Shown here: positions 55,544 through 64,000 of the stretch, piece after piece | Layout of the letters: each line of letters opens with the position of its first letter | How positions within the stretch are numbered: the first letter of the stretch is position 1 | DNA from: Pseudomonadota bacterium | GTDB taxonomy: Bacteria; Pseudomonadota; Gammaproteobacteria; Burkholderiales; Gallionellaceae | Direction: 5' to 3' | Assembly (NCBI GenBank): GCA_021848465.1 | Contig: JAJZUP010000002.1 | Span: forward strand, 1 to 64,000 | DNA length: 64,000 nucleotides | Position numbers and translations under genes: made by a program | The notes under the pieces: generated by a model | Seen by the model: only the letters and a program-made list of their open reading frames with translations | What the model was told of the DNA's origin: nothing | Database searches by the model: none

Positions 55544-56425
55544 TTAGCGAACCAATGCCTCAAAGCCCGCAATCACATCGAACAATTCTTCATCTATAGT
55601 GTTTTGCCGTTGGAGATGAAAAGACTGTCGCAGCGCTTCCATGATTTCGTCGATATTTTTTTCAGCGCGTTGCATGGCAGCCAAACGGCTTGCATGTTCG
55701 CTCGCCAAAGACTCCGCGCATGTCCGGAAAAGAATAATGAACAGATACTCCCGGATTAACGCCTTCAGGGCAGCTTCCTGTGCTCCAATCACTTCAGGCA
55801 GGTTCTTGTCCGGCCATTTGAGGTGTAAAAAATCCTGCAACCACGACTCATCCAGCGGCAAAAGCCGCAATTTGGCAGGACTGTAACCACCGCCTGATAC
55901 CGGCCGATTGTTAAACAGGTAAACCTGCTCAATGCGCCCCTGCTCTCGCAGGGTTTCAATCTCCATCAGAATACGCCCCACCAAAGGGGCGATTGCCGCA
56001 ATCGAATTCGGCACTGGGTATTGACCGCTTACCCGCAGTCCAGCCTCATCGAGAAAGTCCCGCATGCGCTCCCCTACCGCCCAAATATATGGGGTCTCGG
56101 TACCCGCGAGGGATTCGCTGGCAAACGCTGCCAGCATCTCGTTAAACTGCCCGACCAACCCTTGATCCGAACCAAAAACTACGGCGCCAATCATCTTGCC
56201 ACAGCCCCCCACCCGCCCGTTTAGCGGCAGCACTGTACCGCTCTGCCGCAACCAGACAAACAGGCCGAGCTCAACCGTATGGGCATATTCCCCCAACGAT
56301 TGCAGCGCACGCTCGTATTGCACAATGCTTGATGCGGACAAAGCTTTCATCGCGCGCACCACTGCGGCCAGATCCTGCGCATTGCTTATTTTGCGTTGCA
56401 AACTGTCGAGACTGTCGCTCATCAT
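55544..56425 (-). CDS. atpG: N-ATPase gamma subunit
   Basis: 293 aa, the rotor shaft of the F1 part. N-terminal helix SLDSLQRKISNAQDLAAVVRAMKALSASSI and C-terminal helix (TIDEELFDVIAGFEAL) match the conserved coiled-coil ends, with a divergent middle as usual for N-ATPases. It shares the ATG/stop region with atpA (1-base overlap) and is the last gene of the operon. Confidence 0.9.
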   Translation of the reverse strand: MMSDSLDSLQRKISNAQDLAAVVRAMKALSASSIVQYERALQSLGEYAHTVELGLFVWLRQSGTVLPLNGRVGGCGKMIGAVVFGSDQGLVGQFNEMLAAFASESLAGTETPYIWAVGERMRDFLDEAGLRVSGQYPVPNSIAAIAPLVGRILMEIETLREQGRIEQVYLFNNRPVSGGGYSPAKLRLLPLDESWLQDFLHLKWPDKNLPEVIGAQEAALKALIREYLFIILFRTCAESLASEHASRLAAMQRAEKNIDEIMEALRQSFHLQRQNTIDEELFDVIAGFEALVR

Positions 56426-57948
56426 TACGCCCGATGATCCTGCAGCACACGGCTGGCCTGCTGCAGGATCAATTCATGGTCTGCCTCGCTGATCGCTTCC
56501 GAAGAGCTAATGCGCTGTACCAATTCAGCAGGCAACTGCTCTGCTATGGCACGCAAGGCGAGTTCCGCCTGCCGCATTTTTTCCAGTGGGATCGCATCGA
56601 ACAAGCGCCGGGTCAAAGCCAGCAGCACAACAATCTGCCCAGCTACGGAAACAGGTTCAAATTCCGGCTGCTTGAGGCAAGCGCGAATACGGCGCCCATG
56701 CCCGATAATCCTGAGGGTATTTTCGTCCAGCCGTGTCCCAAAACGAGCAAAGGCCTCCAGCTCTTCAAACTGCGCATAGGCCAATTTGAGGTCTCCCGCC
56801 ACCAGCCGATAGGCCTCATGCTGGGCTTTACCGCCAACGCGCGAAACAGACTTTCCCACATCGACCGCAGGCAGTATTCCCAGTGCAAACAAATCGGGAG
56901 AAAGATAAATCTGACCATCGGTAATCGAAATCAGGTTGGTAGGGATGTATGCAGAAATATTTTGCGCTTCAGTCTCAATGATAGGCAGCGCAGTCAATGA
57001 GCCGCCGCCAAGCTCGGCGCGTAACCGGGTTGCCCGCTCCAGCAGGCGCGAGTGAATATAAAAAATATCTCCCGGATAAGCCTCGCGCCCGGGCGGACGG
57101 CGCAACAATAACGACAGCTCACGGTAGGCCCGAGCATGATGGGTCAGGTCGTCATACACGATAAGCACATCGCGCCCCTGCTCCATGAAATATTCCGCAA
57201 TGCTGGTAGCCGCATAAGGAGCGATGTAGGAAAGCCCCGGCGGGTCGTTTCCCTCGGTCACGACGACCACCGTATAGTCCATCGCTCCATTTTCGCGCAG
57301 GTCGGCAACCACTTTGGCAACACCCGATGCTCGCTGCCCGATTGCGCAATACACGCACAACACATCCTTTCCGCGCTGGTTCAAGATGGTATCGACGGCG
57401 ATCGCAGTTTTACCAGTCTGCCGATCGCCAAGGATCAGCTCGCGTTGACCGCGCCCTATCGGCACCAGTGCATCGATTACCTTGATGCCGCTCTGCAGCG
57501 GCTGGCTGACCGGCGCGCGATCCATAATAGGCGGGGCGGGACGCTCAATGGGGTAGCGCTGCCGGGAAAGAACCACCCCCTTGCCATCGAGAGGTTTGCC
57601 GAGCGGGTTGACGACCCGCCCCAACAACGCCTCCCCAACCGGAACATCCATGATATGACCGCGACGTTCGACTTCATCGCCGGAATGCAATTGCAGGTAA
57701 TCCCCCAGCAGCACCACACCGATTTCATCCTCATCGACATTGAATGCGATTCCATACAATTCGCCGGGAAACTTGACCACCTCCTCATAACACACCCCCG
57801 GCAAACCGGACACGCGGGCGATGCCATTCGACAAGCTGGTCACAATGCCGATTTCCCGGGACACCAATTGCGGCATAGTGGCATCCCTGATATGTGCCAT
57901 ATCAGAAAAGGCCTGTGCGACCGTATTTTGCAGACTTTGCGTTTCCAT
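56425..57948 (-). CDS. atpA: N-ATPase alpha subunit
   Basis: 507 aa. Nucleotide-binding P-loop [13 protein letters not shown], signature region [16 protein letters not shown], and catalytic Arg in [11 protein letters not shown]. It forms the hexamer with beta. Slightly shorter and more divergent than housekeeping AtpA, as expected of this laterally moving ATPase type. Confidence 0.95.
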   Translation of the reverse strand: METQSLQNTVAQAFSDMAHIRDATMPQLVSREIGIVTSLSNGIARVSGLPGVCYEEVVKFPGELYGIAFNVDEDEIGVVLLGDYLQLHSGDEVERRGHIMDVPVGEALLGRVVNPLGKPLDGKGVVLSRQRYPIERPAPPIMDRAPVSQPLQSGIKVIDALVPIGRGQRELILGDRQTGKTAIAVDTILNQRGKDVLCVYCAIGQRASGVAKVVADLRENGAMDYTVVVVTEGNDPPGLSYIAPYAATSIAEYFMEQGRDVLIVYDDLTHHARAYRELSLLLRRPPGREAYPGDIFYIHSRLLERATRLRAELGGGSLTALPIIETEAQNISAYIPTNLISITDGQIYLSPDLFALGILPAVDVGKSVSRVGGKAQHEAYRLVAGDLKLAYAQFEELEAFARFGTRLDENTLRIIGHGRRIRACLKQPEFEPVSVAGQIVVLLALTRRLFDAIPLEKMRQAELALRAIAEQLPAELVQRISSSEAISEADHELILQQASRVLQDHRA

Positions 57949-57952
57949 GCTG

Positions 57953-58717
57953 CTAGGCGGTATTTCTGGCTCTCAGTAAACGGTTTAAAGACTGCTCCAG
58001 TTCATGCAAATGTTCCGACACGCTCCAGGCTAGTTTCCTGCCATGCACATACAGTTCAATTCCGGCAATCAGGCTGGGTTCAATTTCAAAGCGAATGGCC
58101 AATTCCCGCCCCGCCAAATTCGCCATCGTCGACCTGATCTTTTCCTGCAACGGCGACGGAAGTGCAAACGCACTTCGCAGAATAGCCTCTCCCCCCAGCA
58201 CCGCTAGTGCGCTCAGTTCACCCTGCACAATGTTGCCCGCATCCTTCAGGCGCGCCAGAAACACCTCTACCAGACGCTGCTCCAGCGCCGTGTCTGAAAG
58301 TTCTGAGAGGACTTTGCGCGTAATCGAAAATACCTCCTGCTGAGCTTGGCGTGCAATTTCATGATTCAAGTTCCGGTACTCTGCATCCAACTGGGTATCC
58401 AGCCGCTTGCGCAGCTCCTCTGCACGACTCCTGGCCTCATCAAGCAAGCGCTGGCGCTCGGCGGCTGCTTCTGCGCGAGCATGATCCAGCAATGTCGCGT
58501 GCTGTTGCTCAAACTCGGCACGCCGCTGCTGATATTCACTGCGTTCGGTCGCTGCGGCCTCGCTCGCATGCCGCGCATCCTCAAGCTCACGGGCGATACG
58601 CTGTTCCCGCGCGTCCAGCGCCTTCAAAACCGGCTGGTATAAAAAGCGCTTCATCAACCATACCAGAACCAGGAAGTTGAACACCTGCGCAATAACGGTA
58701 AACCAGTCGATCAACAT
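57953..58717 (-). CDS. atpF: N-ATPase b subunit (extended, delta-like C-terminus)
   Basis: 254 aa, longer than the usual 156-aa b subunit. One membrane helix (about 5-22), a long charged coiled coil to about 140, then a C-terminal region like the delta subunit ([31 protein letters not shown]). N-ATPase operons have no separate atpH and use such a fused stator. None is present here. Confidence 0.9.
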   Translation of the reverse strand: MLIDWFTVIAQVFNFLVLVWLMKRFLYQPVLKALDAREQRIARELEDARHASEAAATERSEYQQRRAEFEQQHATLLDHARAEAAAERQRLLDEARSRAEELRKRLDTQLDAEYRNLNHEIARQAQQEVFSITRKVLSELSDTALEQRLVEVFLARLKDAGNIVQGELSALAVLGGEAILRSAFALPSPLQEKIRSTMANLAGRELAIRFEIEPSLIAGIELYVHGRKLAWSVSEHLHELEQSLNRLLRARNTA

Positions 58718-58719
58718 GT

Positions 58720-58998
58720 CTATTTGGCAGCCTGCGCAATCACGTGGTTCCAGAATGGATTGGCAAAGATCAGGATCATCGACACGACAAAACAGTAGAT
58801 GGCGATCGACTCGATCATGGCCAGACCGACGAACAAGGTGCGCGTAATTGTTGTCGCAGCGTCAGGCTGCTGGGCCAGCGAACTGAGCGCGGTCGAAACC
58901 GCTCGCCCCTCCCCCAGCGCTGGCCCGACCCCGCCGATGGCAATGGTAAGGCCCGCGGTAATGATGGACACCATCGCAACCAGTGTTGAGCTATCCAT
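58720..58998 (-). CDS. atpE: N-ATPase c subunit
   Basis: 92 aa from MDSSTLVAMVSI with GGAGAAGTC upstream. Two helices; helix 1 has GGVGPALGEG (E30), helix 2 has MIESIAIY (E63, S64, Y68). In Na+-binding c rings the ligands are Gln32, Glu65, Ser66 and Tyr70; here E30/E63/S64/Y68 occupy those positions, so Na+ binding is plausible, with H+ not excluded. Confidence 0.92.
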   Translation of the reverse strand: MDSSTLVAMVSIITAGLTIAIGGVGPALGEGRAVSTALSSLAQQPDAATTITRTLFVGLAMIESIAIYCFVVSMILIFANPFWNHVIAQAAK

Positions 58999-59029
58999 GA
59001 CTTCTCCTTTCCTGTGGCATGATTCAATC

Positions 59030-59704
59030 CTAAACCTCTTCGCGCGCCCGGGTCGCAGCGGCAATATATACCGTCGCCAGAATGCCGAAAATATAAGCCT
59101 GCACCACTCCGGTAAGCAGCCCCAGCAGACTCATGACAATCGGGAATATGAACGGCGTGACCGTCAACAGGATAGCCAGGATCATGGTTCCGCTCATGAT
59201 GTTCCCGAACAGGCGAATTGCCATGGCCAGCGTACGGGAAAGCTCGCTGATGATATTGAAAGGCAGCATGACAACACTGGGCTTAAGGTAAGAAGCCAGA
59301 AACGCACTCAATCCGCTTTCCGCAATCCCGAATACCGGCACCGCAATAAATACACACAGCGCCAAGGCCGTCGTTGTCGACAGCGAGCCCGTCGGCGGTT
59401 CGTAATAAGGGATAACCGTACACAGGTTGGAGATCGCTATGAACAGGAACAAGGTGCCGATGAAACCAATGTATTTATTGGCCTGACGCAAACCGACCTC
59501 TTCAATCTGTTTGCGCATGGTCACCACAATTACCTCCAGCGCGCCTTGCCAGCGCGAGATGCGCCCATCGCTGACCAGATTACGCGTGGCCCAGCGCGCA
59601 CCGAGCACAAGAACCAGCATCAGCGCCCAAGTCGTCACGATTGTCACATTGAGCTTGATATAGCCGTGCTGCCACAGGACCAGCTCATCCGGGCTAAGAC
59701 GCAT
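59030..59704 (-). CDS. atpB: N-ATPase a subunit
   Basis: 224 aa from MRLSPDELVLWQHG; the track ORF adds a spurious N-terminus. Several membrane helices, with the essential Arg in SELSRTLAMAIRLFGNIM-like context and the second half-channel region near VVQAYIFGILATVY. It overlaps atpR by 11 bases. Forms the ion half-channels beside the c ring. Confidence 0.92.
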   Translation of the reverse strand: MRLSPDELVLWQHGYIKLNVTIVTTWALMLVLVLGARWATRNLVSDGRISRWQGALEVIVVTMRKQIEEVGLRQANKYIGFIGTLFLFIAISNLCTVIPYYEPPTGSLSTTTALALCVFIAVPVFGIAESGLSAFLASYLKPSVVMLPFNIISELSRTLAMAIRLFGNIMSGTMILAILLTVTPFIFPIVMSLLGLLTGVVQAYIFGILATVYIAAATRAREEV

Positions 59705-59981
59705 GGCATTCTCCCCGCGCCTTGATGCGGCCGGCAACCAGAAAGCGCGCAATGATGAATCCCGCCAGACACACCAGCAAACGTTGCCATTCAGCTCCGG
59801 CCAGCCAATAAAACCCGGCAAGCACAAACGCATTCCGCACCAGGAAACTGGCACCAAACCATACTGCCGGATATTGGGCAGCCAGACCTTTTTTGACCGT
59901 CCACCACAACCCGGCAAAATATATTGCCCCAAGCGCCATGCCGGCCAGCAGCGCTGCGGTTATTTGCAGCAATTCAGGCAT
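59694..59981 (-). CDS. atpR: N-ATPase-specific subunit AtpR
   Basis: 95 aa from MPELLQITAALLAGM. Three hydrophobic helices (LLAGMALGAIYFAGLWW; FGASFLVRNAFVLAGFYW; LVCLAGFIIARFLV). The order Q-R-B is diagnostic of N-ATPases; AtpR is proposed to be a membrane accessory that helps assemble the c ring. Overlaps atpQ by 8 bases. Confidence 0.88.
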   Translation of the reverse strand: MPELLQITAALLAGMALGAIYFAGLWWTVKKGLAAQYPAVWFGASFLVRNAFVLAGFYWLAGAEWQRLLVCLAGFIIARFLVAGRIKARGECHAS

Positions 59982-60298
59982 CGCCCTGCCCCCTTTTGTC
60001 TGCCTGCTCATCACGAATGCTTTGATGTTCCCGCGCCACCCACCGCCATGCATTCAGGCACCCCAGCGTCAGCCCGACAATCATCAGGGTCAATGTCCAC
60101 GATTGCCGTAGCGGGTAATGCTCATCCAGCCAGATCCCCAGAGCCGCGCCCAGCAACGCCGGCACGGCAACAGACCAGCCCACCAGCCCCATCATGCCCA
60201 GTCCGCTCCACACCGTTTGTGTCACTTTGCGCTGTGCCTGCAATTTGCGTTCTTCCTTGCTGCCAATCTGGCGCACAAACTCGGGCTCTTCCGGAATG

Positions 60299-60306
<8 letters not shown>
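59974..60306 (-). CDS. atpQ: N-ATPase-specific subunit AtpQ
   Basis: 110 aa from MADIPEEPEFVRQIG; the longer track ORF lies in the frame of the epsilon shadow. Charged N-terminus, then two membrane helices (MGLVGWSVAVPALLGAALGIWL and LTLMIVGLTLGCLNAW), similar in layout to AtpI. The start overlaps the atpC stop region. Confidence 0.87.
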
Positions 60307-62226
<1,920 letters not shown>

Positions 62227-62373
62227 TCAAATGACACCCTACCCACCACCGACCAAGATCGCAAGCAAAGAATACCTGATGAAAAGTCATAAATCCATTT
62301 GCGAACATCAAGACCGCAATAAGCTGCCTGACTTGCATTAAAATTACCGGGTTCATTTTGACGGAGCACTGAA

Positions 62374-62898
62374 ATGCGAAAAATACTTGTAACCACCCTG
62401 CTGTTGATCCTGTCCGTCCCCGCTGTTGCTGAGCAACAAATTTACGGTGCATTGTCTGTCGGCAATGCCAATGAGGCAGACCTGAGCGGACTGGGGAATA
62501 CGGCCAGCGGCACCTCTGCCGGTGCAACATTCGGCTTTCACATGAACAAGAATTTCGCTTACGAGGTGAGCTATCTCTCGTTGCTCAGCAACGCGAAAAT
62601 TTCCAACTCCACTGCCAGCAGGACTATCCATGGAGCAGAATTGGCTGTCGTGGCCAACTGTTTCGTCGGTCAAAATTTTTCGGTCTTCGGACGTTTGGGA
62701 TATGCCAACCTGGACCAGCCCTACAGTACCGGCATCGCCGTTTCCAACCTGGTTGGATTTATATATGGGGGCGGAGTGCAATACGACCTGAATTCGACTA
62801 TCAGCGTTCGTGCTGGCTATCAGATCGCCAACCTCACAGGGAAGTCCGGTGACGCCATCGTCAACGATGCTTACGCATCTCTGCTTTATAACTTCTGA
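62374..62898 (+). CDS. Small outer-membrane beta-barrel protein
   Basis: 174 aa. Signal peptide (ILVTTLLLILSVPAVA) then alternating strands rich in Gly and aromatic residues (YGALSVGNANEADL, FGRLGYANLDQPY, GYQIANLTG) and a C-terminal Phe (SLLYNF), the hallmark of an OmpA/OmpW-like 8-strand porin-like barrel. GACGGAG is upstream of the ATG. Divergent from the ATPase operon; the 220-base gap holds both promoters. A terminator follows at 62926. Confidence 0.88.
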   Translation: MRKILVTTLLLILSVPAVAEQQIYGALSVGNANEADLSGLGNTASGTSAGATFGFHMNKNFAYEVSYLSLLSNAKISNSTASRTIHGAELAVVANCFVGQNFSVFGRLGYANLDQPYSTGIAVSNLVGFIYGGGVQYDLNSTISVRAGYQIANLTGKSGDAIVNDAYASLLYNF

Positions 62899-62925
62899 TC
62901 CAGCGCAAGCCACTCCGATAAAAAG

Positions 62926-62953
62926 CAAAGGCCCGGTAATCCCGGGCCTTTTA
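62926..62953 (+). terminator. Rho-independent terminator after the barrel gene
   Basis: AAGGCCCGG-TAAT-CCCGGGCCTTTT: a 7-bp GC stem with T-run, 27 bases after the barrel stop codon. Confidence 0.9.
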
Positions 62954-63121
62954 CTATGCCATATAGTGTACACCAAATACATTTTTCACAACAGGATTGA
63001 TCTATGATGCATAAAATGGATATAAAGTCGGCCAGCAGGATGACGAAATAGAAAATCTGGCGGCATGCAAAATGCCTCCCAAAAACCGGCCAAAGAGCTG
63101 GAGCTGAAACGAGGAGAAGAA

Positions 63122-63649
63122 ATGAAACTGAATATCCAGCCAACCCAAAAGGAAATCAGCCTTGGGGACGACGATGTCATCGTCTCAAAAACCGACCTGA
63201 GCGGACGTATTACCTACGTCAACCGCGCGTTCATGAGGATCGCCAATTTTTCCGAGGAAGATGTCCTTGGCCAACAGCACAACATTGTGCGCCACCCAGA
63301 CATGCCGCGCGGGGCATTCAAATTGTTATGGGACACGTTACAACAGGAGCGCGAATTTTTCGGCTATGTCAAAAACATCACCTCCGACGGGGATTATTAC
63401 TGGGTGTTTGCCAATGTAACTCCTGACCGGGATGCCTCTGGAAAGCATATCGGCTATTTTTCCGTGCGACGCAAGCCAGTCAAATCTGCAGTCGCGACGA
63501 TGCAAACCATCTACCAGGAAATGCTTGCCGTTGAAAAAAGTTCGCATGCAGCCCAAGCCCCGGCTGCGTCGATCGCTCTCTTGCAAAGCAAGCTGAAATC
63601 AATGGGAACAAGTTACGACCGCTTCATCCTGGCGCTGCAGGAGCACTGA
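63122..63649 (+). CDS. PAS-domain sensor protein (CetB/Aer-N-like)
   Basis: 175 aa from MKLNIQPTQKEISLGDDD with AGGAGAAGAA upstream; the track start adds 19 residues. A single PAS domain of the aerotaxis-receptor type: DLSGRITYVNRAFMRIANFSEEDVLG, HNIVRHPDMPRGAFKLLWDTL, YYWVFANVTP; then a helical tail. This PAS usually binds FAD and senses redox state. It ends 1 base before the downstream MCP, which has no sensor domain of its own, so the two probably work together. Confidence 0.9.
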   Translation: MKLNIQPTQKEISLGDDDVIVSKTDLSGRITYVNRAFMRIANFSEEDVLGQQHNIVRHPDMPRGAFKLLWDTLQQEREFFGYVKNITSDGDYYWVFANVTPDRDASGKHIGYFSVRRKPVKSAVATMQTIYQEMLAVEKSSHAAQAPAASIALLQSKLKSMGTSYDRFILALQEH

Positions 63650-63650
63650 A

Positions 63651-64000
63651 ATGAGTAAAACCACAAACTCGAAACTCAACCCTTTCTATCACCTGATGAT
63701 GGGAGGGCGATTCCTCATGGTATGCACAGGCTTCGTCCTGATTACGGTAGTGATGTCTACTTGGCACACCTTCAACTATGGCTTTGACTGGACCGCCTGG
63801 GCATTCCCGCTTTTCGCCCTGCTATTCACCTTCTACGCCTATACAAAGTACAGCCATGCGGTGAAAGTAGTCGTAAAAATGCAGGAGGTACTGCGCGAAT
63901 CACGCAAAGGACAACTGCACCAACGCGTTGTCCGCACCAAAGGGCTGGGGGAAATCGGCCGCGCTGCGTGGGAGTTAAACGATTTCCTCGACATCATTGA
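63651..64000 (+). CDS. Methyl-accepting chemotaxis protein, N-terminal part (cut by window edge)
   Basis: This gene is absent from the ORF track because it runs off the right edge. ATG at 63651 follows the PAS gene stop by 1 base. The first 117 residues show two membrane helices with a tiny periplasmic loop (FLMVCTGFVLITVVMSTW; AWAFPLFALLFTFYAYTK), then a HAMP-like segment (EVLRESRKGQLHQRVVRTKGLGEIG). With no periplasmic sensor it is probably the signalling half of a bipartite Aer (CetA-like). Confidence 0.88.
   Translation, partial: MSKTTNSKLNPFYHLMMGGRFLMVCTGFVLITVVMSTWHTFNYGFDWTAWAFPLFALLFTFYAYTKYSHAVKVVVKMQEVLRESRKGQLHQRVVRTKGLGEIGRAAWELNDFLDII

Overview
The window reads as the chromosome of a betaproteobacterium. 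The evidence is the codon use and protein families, the dense chemotaxis and PAS signalling, the housekeeping genes (uvrB, lysC, tadA, dtd, ygfZ, hup), and dispersed REP palindromes. A Nitrosomonadales/Gallionellaceae-like host is a guess from overall flavour only, not proven by the sequence.

Left third (1-20.2 kb, almost all on the minus strand). In transcription order it holds a Caulobacter-type TonB-dependent receptor, a 1705-aa TPR/7-PAS histidine kinase, a 1029-aa receiver/PAS/NarL-type kinase and a NarL/BvgA-type response regulator. The kinase and regulator genes overlap by 4 bp. A degenerate NarL-type kinase that lacks its phospho-acceptor histidine follows, then a chemotaxis group (MCP, CheY, STAS protein, CheA, a second MCP cut by the window edge). 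Arrays of alternating REP palindromes sit between these units. Related GTAGGGA...TCCCTAC-type elements precede the TonB receptor, the pseudokinase and the MCP, so these units may form one regulon.

Middle (20.2-35.8 kb). uvrB is followed by a degenerate HD-GYP response regulator, an SDR oxidoreductase, a conserved hypothetical protein, a ROK sugar kinase with dtd, and a PocR-PAS-GAF-GGDEF diguanylate cyclase. Then come a Cpx-like two-component system diverging from a CpxP/Spy-like protein with a perfect CpxR box between them, a hexose-6-phosphate mutarotase, YgfZ, a GNAT acetyltransferase, an L,D-transpeptidase and TadA.

Integron (35.8-39.8 kb). A 331-aa integron integrase faces away from five gene cassettes, each ended by an attC site whose R'' box can be matched to the start of its own cassette. 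Cassettes 1-4 encode unknown proteins, one with a PD-(D/E)XK-like pattern. Cassette 5 carries a HigB/HigA-like toxin-antitoxin pair whose toxin is broken by an in-frame TGA.

Right part (39.8-64 kb). A SNF2/Rad54 helicase, an aspartate aminotransferase, two HDOD proteins, a TolA-like coiled-coil/AsmA fusion, aspartokinase, tRNA-Ser(GCU) and tRNA-Arg(ACG), a cytochrome c, a thiopurine methyltransferase, an MscS channel, a GIY-YIG-like protein and HU. A candidate small RNA with CU-rich loops and its own terminator lies between HU and a complete nine-gene N-ATPase operon (atpDCQRBEFAG). The window ends with an outer-membrane barrel protein and a two-gene PAS + MCP pair resembling a bipartite energy-taxis receptor.
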